The notes under the pieces: model-generated
Database searches by the model: none
What the model was told of the DNA's origin: nothing
What the model saw: the letters and a program-made list of their open reading frames with translations, nothing else
NCBI GenBank assembly: GCA_039000515.1
Contig: JBCFYV010000100.1
Coordinates: 27,338,818 to 27,402,817, forward strand
Length of the DNA stretch: 64,000 nt
From: Timema cristinae
Lineage: Eukaryota > Arthropoda > Insecta > Phasmatodea > Timematidae
Direction: 5' to 3'
In this document: positions 58,501 to 64,000 of the stretch, piece by piece
How positions within the stretch are numbered: position 1 is the first letter of the stretch
How the letters are laid out: each line of letters begins with the position of its first letter
Program-made: the position numbers and the translations under genes

Positions 58501-61500
58501 CATTTTTAAATATAGTTGAGTGTTAAATTAATTGTCTGGTGTCTGATTGTTGAAATCTTTTTTACCATAATTATGTTGGTGCTTAGCCACCAATAACGAA
58601 GTATAGGAGTTATAAAACATATTTCAATTAAAAATTTTGATAAATTTTTTTTTATTATTTTCAAATCTCAAATTTGATATTTTATTTGATCTAAATTTTT
58701 AGTTTTTTCGAATCTCAAATTTGATATTTTCTTCAATCTCAAGAATCCTAAAAGTTTTTCGGAATACCATAATCCCATCCTTAAAAAACCTATAATGTTA
58801 ATACATTTCTTTTAATTTGAACAATTTACTTTGTATGTAGATTGACACTTCTTCACTATCCAGTGATTCTGATTCCACCGATTCTGAAGATGACAGAGAT
58901 GATGATGGAATGCTCATGGACGAATTTTCTCAGCATAAAAGGAACTACTACATGAATAAACTAGAGTACGAGAAGGTCAATGGGTATGTTAAATTTTAAT
59001 AAAACAGGATATCAGTTCACCAAGTGTGGCCTGTGGGTCATCTAAAGCCCTCCATTATTTTTTATTTTTTACTATTAGAGACAGTTTTTTATGCTTTATA
59101 AGTAATTTCATAATTAGGGGTGTGTGAATAGCATTCTTCTTTTTGAATCAAATGATTTTAAATAAATACCAAATAATACAAATTGAATAGTGATTTTTTT
59201 CCCTCCTAAATGTTGAAATAAATAAAATAATAATTTGGTTCCTGTATGGCGAAACTGATAAATTAATTATATAATTTTTAAAGTGATGTTTAAAATGTAG
59301 TTATCAAAATGCAGAAAATATTAACTTGTAAAACAAATTCATAGGATATTACAAAAAGAGAGATCACCTCCCCACCACAATTGATATTATTTTTGTGTTA
59401 GGTGTTGCAAAATCTGTATTTATAAAATCTAGTTGTTTTTTTTTCAAATCTATATAAGATGTTTTAACTGATCTCTAACAGAGGTATAAATTTTAATCAA
59501 AACAAATCATCTCTTAAGTAAAACTTTTTTCACTTTTTGAGGTAATGGTTTTCCACTCTCCCTCCACGCAAATGCGGGTTCACTTCCTTTAATTCAACCA
59601 TCCTAATTCCTAATCCATTAGTGTAATTAGTACTTAAGCGTATAACCCAAATGGGTAGTAAGACGCGGTGCTAAAAAAAACACTTTTTGAGGTATTTTGT
59701 TATATTTGGAAGAAGGTACAAGAAAAGTGTGTAGGAAGTTGCATTGCGAGTTTCACACACCCTTCTGATGAGTCCCGATAGAATGAGTGATTGGTCAGTA
59801 ACATTTGATTTTCTTCAAGCGGCAGCCGTTAACTCTTTCTCCAATGGAAGCAATGTGTAAGTGTGAACAGTGTTCTTTTCATTGTAAAAGCCATATTTTG
59901 TTTGGTTCCTTTTCCATCCTGCTAGTTTCGAGACCATGGGATTCTCAAATCTTTATGATATTATTATAGACGCGAGAATTTGAAAAAATATTGATTTCAA
60001 AATCCAAAAAGTATATTGTAACCACACAACCTAAATTGGAACGTGTGTTTGTGTAATATTGTAGTGTTTCGGATTGTGAATGACAAAACGAGTACTGCAT
60101 AAAGTTATGATTAGCTAGTAAACAAATAGAGGCTCTGACCACATAAACAGTGTCAGCATTCCAGAGGGGGAAACCAAGCCGGGCGGCAGAATAAAGAGTG
60201 GTGTGGCAAACTATCAACGCTGACTATTCACCATTGAGTCCAGGGGATCACTCTGCCCATTTTGGGGCTACGCGGGTTAGGACGCAGGCACATCGGTACT
60301 TGTAGTTGAGGGCTACCGCTCGAGCCCAGAGTACCGGGGTTCGGAGAATGTGTAGGATCACCTAGAGGTCAGTTGGTTATTTCTAGCAATACTTTGTTTT
60401 GTCACAAGCTTCCAAATAATCTTTCAAGTTCTTTTATATTTTCAATATCACTATCAACATCACATTTGTAATAGACATGATAGTACTAATAAAAACCATA
60501 AAGACCAAGTCGAATGTCAATCATGAGCCCACACAATCATATCCATCCACTCACCCCCCCCCCCCCCCCCCCCCCTATCCTCCTTCGTAACACATCCTGA
60601 CAAAATTTGGGCCCATTAACACTTAACATGAAGAGAAGGGGAAGGGTGCAACAATGTATATATTTGAATTTTGAACTCGATATTTATATATTCTAAATTC
60701 AAAAAAATTCTATGTAAGTTATATGTATATACATATACACACACATACATATTTTTTGATTTTTGAATTTAATACTTATATTTTCAAAATTCAAAAAATT
60801 TCCATGCATGTGTACATATATATAAAATTTGAATTCGGTATTCTCTCAAATCCTTGTATTCAAACATTCTTAAAGAGTCGAGAATTCCATGGTCCCAACT
60901 TAGCCATCGCACAAAAACAAGTCATTCATTAAAATAGATTTAATATACTTTGTCTTCTATTCTTACCTAAATGGCGGAAGGGAGGGAAATTCCCAGACTC
61001 ATGCTGTTGTTAAGTTTAAAACTATTCTAATCTCATAGATGTAGGCAGTTTAGAAGGGGGAAAAATGTGTGCTTTTAAAGATTATTTTTATAATCATAAT
61101 ATTTTATTTGTTTGCAGTGAGGTCCTTAGATCACAGGCAGAGGGCTATGTGCGAGCTATCCAGTGGAACCTGAATTACTATTACAACGGAGTCTGTTCCT
61201 GGTCGTGGTACTACCCTCACAACTACGCCCCATACATTTCCGACATTAAGAACTTTGCTGACCTGAAACTAGAGTTTGACCTGGCCAAACCTTTCAGGCC
61301 ATTTGAGCAGCTGTTGGCAGTTTTACCTGCAGCCAGGTAAAGAACATTATGTCTCATTTAGTTATTGAATTTCACTAATAAATGGGAATGCTAAACTCAA
61401 TTTCTCGATACTTTGTTAACCTTATTTTACCGGTATCAGAATTGAAAACCAATCTTAATATCACTATTTTCGATACCTTTATCAGATCCCAGTTAATGAA

Positions 61501-63550
61501 AGTTCTGATATTCAACTAAAGGGCAAAAATTCAGAAAAGGGTAATTTTTCATTGTGTTCATTTCTAGTTCCTATACCATTTTACTTAAGTTTCCACAAAT
61601 TATAGATGTGCTCAACCAGATCTTTGTGTTCTAGTTATCTTGTAACTCCCTCCCTACATGTTTCTAAGCTTCACATTTCACAAACAGACACAATACATAG
61701 CAAAGAAATAATCCTTTTCAAGGAGCTCTAAGTTTCCTAATTCATAAATTTGTGAAGCCTCAGCTTAAGTATCTATTTAAATCTCGAGTGTTTGTTTAAA
61801 GCTTGCTTGAAACCTTAATTCAAGTACTTACAAATCCCTAGATCTCCCCTTTCAAATTAGAGGTATGTGAAGCTTAGAAACAAGTATCAGCTTTGACTTA
61901 GCTTCGAAAATAATTCTGGCTTCGACAATTAAAAAACTTTGCCGATACAAAAATACTTACATATAAACTACCCACTTTATGTCTAATTATTGCCATTCTG
62001 CTCTGTTATGTACAATATAAATAAATATTCATATGAAAAACTCTTTAATAATTGAATTGTAAACTGTGATATTAATAATAGGTGTGTACCGATGCGGATA
62101 TCGATGAATCGTTATCGGGTGATTATCAGTGCATTGGCAATTAATCATAGTCCGCGATTATTATGTTGATTAATTGTTTTTTTAAGTAAAATTTATATCA
62201 AAATTTTCTAATTAGTAGTTTAATGATCAAAATTGCAAAAAAAAACAAAAAAAAACTTACATACACACTGCATCTGGGCTGTGAGCTATGCAAAGATTAC
62301 ATAGCCAGATAAAAAAATAGAAGTTCATACTGTTGATAAATCTAACAATCTAGTTCCAACTTTAGCCAGTTATGCGTAAAATATATTTTTGTATCCAAAC
62401 AATCTTTCTGTATTAATTACAATAACTCTTAAACATATTTCCCAATAGTTATTAATTAATAATCGATAGTAGTGGTTAATCGAGCTAAATATTCGTAACA
62501 TGAACCATTATTTTAAACACTCGGTAATCGGTTTTACTGAATCATTACATCTCTAATTAATAACTTAATGTATTGAAAAATTACGAATTGGGCAATAAAT
62601 TGTTTTACAAGTAATTTTAGTGAATACGAAAATTTCCCCAAGTCAAAATGTCATTCCTGCACAGGCCTAATTTCAACACCATCAGCTTTATTAAACAAGT
62701 GATGGAAAAAGAGAGAAGACTTCACTATGTAAAACACATACTTTGACTTGTGTTTGTGTGCTTTTTAATGTTTTATCTCGACATTTTCTAATCCCACATC
62801 TTTAAGGTAAAGTTTCTGGCTGTCCCTCTTAATTTTAACCATAATAATAATAATAATACATAATAAATTGTTAGTTACTAATTTTGACCCACCTTGGAGG
62901 CGTAGTTGGCTAACACATTAGTTTCGTGTTGAGCCAGACTGCCGAGGATGGGGAGATTGAGGTTCGAATCTTGCTCGGGTGAACTGGGGGGTTTTTCCTA
63001 AATAGTTTTCCACTCTTCCTCCACACAAATGTGGGTTCACTTCCTATATATTCAACCTTCCCAATTCCTAGCCCATCAACATAATTAGTACTTAAGCGTA
63101 TAGTAAGATGCGGTGCTAAGTAAGTACTAACTTTGTTCTTCTAGAAGCATCCATTACCTCTTTGTCCAGGGGCAGCAATGTTAAGTGTGAACTGTGCTCA
63201 TTTCACTTTAAAACTCATATTGTGTTTGTTCCCGTTTATATGTTTTCTATCTATTTTGCGTATAACCCGAACGGGTAGTAAGACGCGGTGCTAAATATTA
63301 TTATTATTATCTATCTATTTCTTGTACTTTCTTCCTTATATGACAATACATACCTCAAATGGTGAATAGATATTTTCCTTATTGAGATAATTTGGTTTCT
63401 AGTAAGAAGCTACTCCCAGAACCATACCAAGATTTAATGGTCAATGCAGACTCTCCTATTATCAGCTACTATCCCACCGACTTCAAGACTGATCTTAATG
63501 GCAAGAAACAGGAGTGGGAAGCTGTTGTGATCATCCCTTTCATTGAAGAG
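41469..63550 (+). CDS. xrn1: 5'-3' exoribonuclease 1 (XRN1/Pacman), N-terminal 574 residues in 12 exons, gene continues past the window
   Basis: XRN1 degrades decapped, 5'-monophosphate RNA in the cytoplasm, including in P bodies. It acts after decapping and in RNA interference and nonsense-mediated decay. The joined exons begin [20 protein letters not shown]. The catalytic centre is complete: D35 in [13 protein letters not shown]86 and K93 in [16 protein letters not shown]176 and E178 in [13 protein letters not shown]206 and D208 in [10 protein letters not shown], and D291 in [11 protein letters not shown]. An acidic loop (about 405-436) precedes the second conserved region: [47 protein letters not shown]. 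All junctions are GT-AG and stay in frame. XRN1 proteins are usually about 1600 residues, so roughly a third is here. The start is certain because the [10 protein letters not shown]-terminus is invariant in the family. A noncoding 5' exon is possible (TTTTCAG just before 41440). Intron 1 is 5.4 kb. Confidence 0.97.
41544..42580. other. xrn1 intron 1, left part
   Basis: AT-rich, nothing recognised. Confidence 0.5.
42581..42664. repeat. Short palindromic hairpin in xrn1 intron 1
   Basis: The left arm TTTAAATTGAAAAATTACAC and the right arm GTGTAATTTTCCAATTTAAA pair over about 28 bases around a loop of about 28 bases. It may be a tiny MITE or an accidental fold-back. Confidence 0.8.
42960..43440 (-). 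pseudogene. Tc1/mariner-like transposase fragment
   Basis: Minus-strand readings give [20 protein letters not shown], later [10 protein letters not shown], then [20 protein letters not shown] and [20 protein letters not shown]. This order (helix-turn-helix start, a DKP-x-SG linker, then an F-S-D/N-E-C motif at the first catalytic aspartate) suits a Tc1/mariner-like transposase. In this copy the aspartate is replaced by Asn (FSNE). The C-terminal catalytic part is not seen and stops interrupt the frame. Confidence 0.5.
43441..43526. repeat. AT microsatellite in xrn1 intron 1
   Basis: About 80 bp of TATATA with small interruptions, ending in a T run. Confidence 0.95.
43956..45256 (-). mobile_element. 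mariner transposon, full length, in xrn1 intron 1
   Basis: The ends CGAGGGGGGGACCTAAAAGA (left) and, on the minus strand, CGAGGGGGGACCCGAAAGAA (right) form inverted repeats. TA lies on both sides (43954-43955 and 45257-45258). The 1301-bp length is normal for mariner. Confidence 0.95.
44039..45063 (-). pseudogene. mariner transposase (DD34D type), multiply broken
   Basis: Starts at ATG 45063 with [20 protein letters not shown]. The catalytic motifs are recognisable: VITGDES (first Asp), [11 protein letters not shown] (second Asp), and [20 protein letters not shown] (third Asp), followed by [10 protein letters not shown]. In-frame stops occur after SHTQVFK, after KISEQTGVS and elsewhere, and one-base shifts occur near the end. 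Length compared with active mariners (about 345 residues) is right, so it decayed by point mutation and not deletion. Confidence 0.9.
46021..46785 (-). mobile_element. SINE family A, minus-strand copy split by a hAT MITE
   Basis: The tail complement TTAGCACCGCGTCTTACTAC begins at 46021 beside an ATT run. The body and B-box complement follow. The head is cut at 46263 and resumes at 46758 with CATGCAACCACCTAGTCAGG. Confidence 0.85.
46264..46757. mobile_element. hAT-type MITE inserted in a SINE
   Basis: The left end is CAGCGGTTCTCAACGTGGGG. The right end on the minus strand is CAGAGATTCACAACCC. Flanks CCCTAGAC and CCCTATAT agree at 6 of 8. Both sides carry GGGGTACGC blocks. 494 bp, noncoding. 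Confidence 0.82.
46922..47053 (+). CDS. xrn1: xrn1 coding exon 2 (residues 26-69)
   Basis: [20 protein letters not shown] with metal-binding D35. Acceptor GTAATATAG, donor GTAAGA. Phase 0 at both ends. Confidence 0.96.
48234..48248. repeat. Poly-A run in xrn1 intron 2
   Basis: A run of about 21 A spanning 48229-48248, about 45 bp before the exon 3 acceptor. Confidence 0.9.
48294..48388 (+). CDS. xrn1: xrn1 coding exon 3 (residues 70-101)
   Basis: [20 protein letters not shown] carrying D86 and the basic residues that recognise the 5' phosphate. The donor splits an Arg codon after two bases. Confidence 0.96.
48630..49010. mobile_element. Foldback MITE with a repeat-containing loop, xrn1 intron 3
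   Basis: The left arm contains AGTGAAGGAAGCCAACTCGA and GGTTAGGCCTGGATAG. The right arm contains the complements CTATCCAGGCCTAACC and GGTTGGCTTCCTTCACTAT. AAGAAGAGATGAAATGA also pairs with its complement. The arms are about 140 bp. The loop holds five copies of AATATTAAACA. No clear target duplication was identified. Confidence 0.85.
49398..49684 (-). mobile_element. SINE family B, complete copy with 12-bp duplication
   Basis: Flanked by TATGCAATAATA at 49386-49397 and 49685-49696. The tail complement (CGCGTCTTACTACCCGTTTGG) is at the left. The tRNA-like head is at the right. Read on the minus strand, the head has TGGTCTAGGGGTAAGGTGTC (A-box-like) and GGGGTTCAATAC (B-box-like). The body contains a second B-box-like GTGGTTCGGATTC. 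Confidence 0.92.
49728..50110 (+). repeat. Probable third tRNA-headed repeat
   Basis: Begins with TCGGTGGTCTTGGGGTAATT (A-box-like) and TTCATGGTTTCAAGCC (B-box-like). It continues with sequence resembling 16265-16320. Boundaries are not defined. Confidence 0.45.
50679..50892 (+). CDS. xrn1: xrn1 coding exon 4 (residues 101-172)
   Basis: [20 protein letters not shown], then [20 protein letters not shown] and KVILSGHE. Acceptor TTGAAG, donor GTACGT. Confidence 0.96.
51078..51220 (+). repeat. tRNA-related repeat fragment
   Basis: CCTGGCGGTAGGACATTTGA followed by CTCGCATATG and CCGAGAGG resembles the D-arm to T-arm part of a tRNA-derived SINE. It lacks a clear B box and tail, and is distinct from families A and B. 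Confidence 0.4.
51722..51944 (-). mobile_element. SINE family A, diverged minus-strand copy
   Basis: Tail complement TCACCTATTTGGGTCATAAG, body complement AATGGACCCACACTTGTG, B-box complement GATTTGAACCCC. Confidence 0.75.
52135..52299 (+). CDS. xrn1: xrn1 coding exon 5 (residues 173-227)
   Basis: Starts [14 protein letters not shown] with E176 and E178, and contains [15 protein letters not shown] with D206 and D208. Acceptor ATTCCAG, donor GTACAT. Confidence 0.96.
52780..53322 (-). pseudogene. hAT transposase C-terminal fragment with one element end, xrn1 intron 5
   Basis: The minus strand begins with a hAT-type end, CAGAGGTGCCCAACACAAGG (complement of about 53303-53322). Interrupted readings follow: [40 protein letters not shown] and [19 protein letters not shown]. 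The F-x-STY-x-CE-x-x-FS-x-MK pattern is the C-terminal dimerisation segment of a hAT group that also gave rise to domesticated host proteins. The rest of the protein is missing, so this is an internally deleted copy. The other end was not firmly located. Confidence 0.7.
53743..53904 (+). CDS. xrn1: xrn1 coding exon 6 (residues 228-281)
   Basis: [20 protein letters not shown] to [10 protein letters not shown]. Acceptor GGCACAAG, donor GTAAGT. The first intron bases downstream lead within 16 bp into a SINE fragment. Confidence 0.96.
53921..54032 (-). mobile_element. SINE family A tail and partial body, minus strand
   Basis: CACCGCGTCCAACTACCTGT to about TTTGTGTGGG. It lacks body end and head, and begins 16 bp after the exon 6 donor. 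Confidence 0.65.
54644..54764 (+). CDS. xrn1: xrn1 coding exon 7 (residues 282-322)
   Basis: [20 protein letters not shown] with catalytic D291. The donor GTGAGC splits a Gly codon after one base. Confidence 0.96.
54895..54965 (+). repeat. Dispersed repeat G, copy 1
   Basis: CCATTACCTCTTTG followed by GCAGCAATGTAAAGTGTGAA. Shared with 59822-59930 and 63145-63240. Confidence 0.6.
55261..55452 (+). mobile_element. SINE family A with many small deletions
   Basis: All blocks are present in order (GCGTAGTTG, GAGATCGAGGTTCGAATC, TTTCCTAAATGGTT, GCGTATAACCCGAG). Compared with 26795 the copy has lost about 50 bases in many 1-8-base gaps, with few substitutions. Confidence 0.82.
56074..56234 (+). 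CDS. xrn1: xrn1 coding exon 8 (residues 322-375)
   Basis: [20 protein letters not shown] to [10 protein letters not shown]. Acceptor TGTGTTTCAG, donor GTAAGT. A family A SINE begins about 27 bp past the donor. Confidence 0.96.
56262..56498 (+). mobile_element. SINE family A, diverged copy
   Basis: Head partly decayed, B-box region TTGGTGTTTGAATCTTGC, body with CCACACAAATGTGGC, tail AACAGAACGGGCGGCAAG. Confidence 0.82.
56925..57180 (+). pseudogene. LINE reverse transcriptase C-terminal fragment, xrn1 intron 8
   Basis: [20 protein letters not shown] then [19 protein letters not shown], and in the next frame [18 protein letters not shown]. The succession VEMR-x-LR...TRRDR-x-RN...RLKWYGHVMRM is a well-known C-terminal stretch of arthropod LINE endonuclease-reverse transcriptases. 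Only about 85 codons remain. Confidence 0.65.
57495..57581 (+). CDS. xrn1: xrn1 coding exon 9 (residues 376-404)
   Basis: [20 protein letters not shown] to ESKEL. A lysine-rich start and proline-rich middle belong to a variable linker. Acceptor TTCATTCAAG, donor GTAAGT. Confidence 0.9.
57770..57990 (+). mobile_element. Possible SINE family A, highly diverged
   Basis: Some blocks in order (GGATCAAATCTCTC, TTCTCTCACTTTTCTAATGTGG, CTACCCTCCTTATTCC) but no clear tail. Confidence 0.4.
58110..58290 (-). mobile_element. tRNA-derived SINE of another family, minus strand
   Basis: Read on the minus strand, TTAGCTAAGTCGGTAGCGTG (A box) is followed at normal tRNA spacing by CCGAGTTTGATTCCTGG (B box) and a body with GGACTGGTTGTTGTGTCTGT. 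Similar tRNA-headed elements are widespread in insect genomes. No cloverleaf closure, so not a tRNA gene. Confidence 0.65.
58841..58983 (+). CDS. xrn1: xrn1 coding exon 10 (residues 405-452)
   Basis: A Ser/Asp-rich acidic loop ([20 protein letters not shown]) followed by [17 protein letters not shown], the start of the second conserved region. Donor GTATGT splits a Gly codon. Confidence 0.95.
59545..59680 (+). mobile_element. SINE family A, 5'-truncated with 14-bp duplication
   Basis: Flanked by CACTTTTTGAGGTA at 59531-59544 and 59681-59694. Contains only body and tail (ATGGTTTTCCACTCTCCCTC to AGACGCGGTGCTAAAAAAAA). Confidence 0.95.
59822..59930 (+). repeat. Dispersed repeat G, copy 2
   Basis: AAGCAATGTGTAAGTGTGAACAG and CATATTTTGTTTGGTTCC parallel 63145-63240. 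Confidence 0.6.
60553..60575. repeat. Poly-C run in xrn1 intron 10
   Basis: About 20 uninterrupted C. Confidence 0.95.
60660..60860. repeat. Degenerate internal repeat in xrn1 intron 10
   Basis: TTTGAATTT and AAATTCAAAAAA.TTC.ATG motifs recur near 60663, 60763 and 60825, with a TATATA/CACACA microsatellite between. Confidence 0.6.
61118..61336 (+). CDS. xrn1: xrn1 coding exon 11 (residues 452-525)
   Basis: [40 protein letters not shown] and [16 protein letters not shown], a highly conserved part of the XRN fold. Acceptor TTTGCAG, donor GTAAAG. Confidence 0.96.
62079..62555. mobile_element. hAT-type MITE with exact 8-bp duplication, xrn1 intron 11
   Basis: The left end is TAGGTGTGTACCGATGCGGA. 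The right end on the minus strand is TAGAGATGTAATGATTCAGT. The flanks are ATTAATAA at 62071-62078 and 62556-62563. The ends match only loosely, but the exact duplication supports the boundaries. Confidence 0.8.
62888..63120 (+). mobile_element. SINE family A, full-length copy
   Basis: GGAGGCGTAGTTGGCTAACA (A box), GAGGTTCGAATCTTGC (B box), full body. The tail lost the ACCCGAACGGG hairpin (GCGTATAGTAAG). Possible flanks TTACTAATTTTG and AGTACTAACTTTG. Confidence 0.88.
63145..63240 (+). repeat. Dispersed repeat G, copy 3
   Basis: CCATTACCTCTTTGTCCAGG, GCAGCAATGTTAAGTGTGAA and CATATTGTGTTTGTTCC, as at 54895 and 59822. Confidence 0.65.
63257..63309 (+). mobile_element. SINE tail-only insertion
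   Basis: Only the shared tail (GCGTATAACCCGAACGGGTA to GCGGTGCTAA) and an ATT run are present. They are flanked by TCTATCTATTT at 63246-63256 and 63310-63320. Confidence 0.88.
63403..63550 (+). CDS. xrn1: xrn1 coding exon 12 (residues 525-574)
   Basis: [40 protein letters not shown] and VVIIPFIEE. Donor GTACTT. The next exon lies beyond the window. Confidence 0.95.
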
Positions 63551-63699
63551 GTACTTGTTTTCTCTAGAGATTTTGCGGCTCTCATTTCAATATGGCATAT
63601 TGATGCTTAACCATCGGTAAATGTAGTCCATAGAAAATTAAAAGTTAATCCAACTTATTTATATGCTATGTGCATAGCTTTTTTTATCTCGGAACATTT

Positions 63700-63921
63700 A
63701 CAGTAGCCCCATGGATTCTTTGGTGCTGGCTGACAGCTGACAGCTTTGAAAGTTACCAGACCAAATTATGTATCCCTACGCCGAACCATATGATCTGCAA
63801 AAACATGTGTTTAGATGCTGTGACTTCTGACAGTCAACATTTAGGTATACACCTAAATGTTTACTGTCAGAAGTAAGCTGTGAGCTGTCAGTCAGCACCA
63901 AAGAATCCATGGGGCTACTGT
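63700..63921. mobile_element. Palindromic foldback MITE in xrn1 intron 12
   Basis: The left arm ACAGTAGCCCCATGGATTCT continues with TTGGTGCTGGCTGACAGCTG. The right arm is its near-perfect complement ending AGAATCCATGGGGCTACTGT. The centre is a second hairpin, ACTTCTGACAGTCAACATTT against its near-complement, around GGTATACACC. 222 bp, noncoding. No target duplication was found. Confidence 0.9.
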
Positions 63922-64000
63922 GGTTGGTTTTCAATGCCTATCAAAGAAATGCTTTTTTTTGACATTTAATATATATCAAGGAACAGGTCAAAAGGGATGT

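Noticed and set aside
59945..60217. Minus-strand open frame of 90 codons in xrn1 intron 10
   Set aside because: No recognised motif and no splice context. It may be part of an unidentified repeat.

Overview
The window is eukaryotic nuclear DNA: AT-rich, with GT-AG introns, microsatellites and dense decayed transposons. It most likely comes from an arthropod. That inference rests on the mix of elements: a PIF/Harbinger transposon whose accessory protein joins a MADF-like and a BESS-like motif, mariner, hAT elements of the zinc-finger-MYM type, an endonuclease-reverse-transcriptase LINE of a type common in insects, and tRNA-derived SINEs. No host species can be named.

One host gene is clear. 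From 41469 to the right edge the + strand carries the 5' half of the 5'-3' exoribonuclease gene xrn1 (pacman in Drosophila). Twelve coding exons splice in frame with canonical GT-AG junctions into 574 residues. These include the catalytic acidic residues D35, D86, E176, E178, D206, D208 and D291. The gene continues beyond 64000. Its introns, up to 5.4 kb, are full of SINEs, hAT elements, foldback elements and LINE remnants.

The left 41 kb holds no host gene I can support. From left to right: a PIF1/Helitron helicase pseudogene (1-1165); a purine-rich low-complexity tract (1580-2490); a GC-rich island (6120-6880); nested PIF/Harbinger-like elements (7261-9649); minisatellites (9926-10915); a LINE 3' end (11790-12450); a 137-bp tandem array built from a foldback element (15105-15820); hAT elements with exact 8-bp target duplications (17148, 21742); a large inverted-repeat element (22762-24690); a run of SINEs (26795-28966); a Harbinger remnant (29315-29945); a nearly complete PIF/Harbinger transposon with 34-bp identical ends and a TTA duplication (30614-33851); hAT transposase pseudogenes (34170-34919, 38505-39330); a suspicious imperfect tandem duplication (37343-38682); a Harbinger transposase fragment (39846-40113); and a LINE fragment (40780-41200).

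Two SINE families with different tRNA-like heads end in the same 3' tail, which holds the small hairpin ACCCG-AA-CGGGT and is followed by a TAA/ATT repeat. The head sits left of the tail in + strand copies of family A, while the family B copies seen here all lie on the minus strand. A copy consisting of the tail alone, with a target duplication, lies at 63257-63309. Apart from xrn1, the genes here are mobile-element genes in various stages of decay. The evidence is sequence reading by eye; no database search was run.
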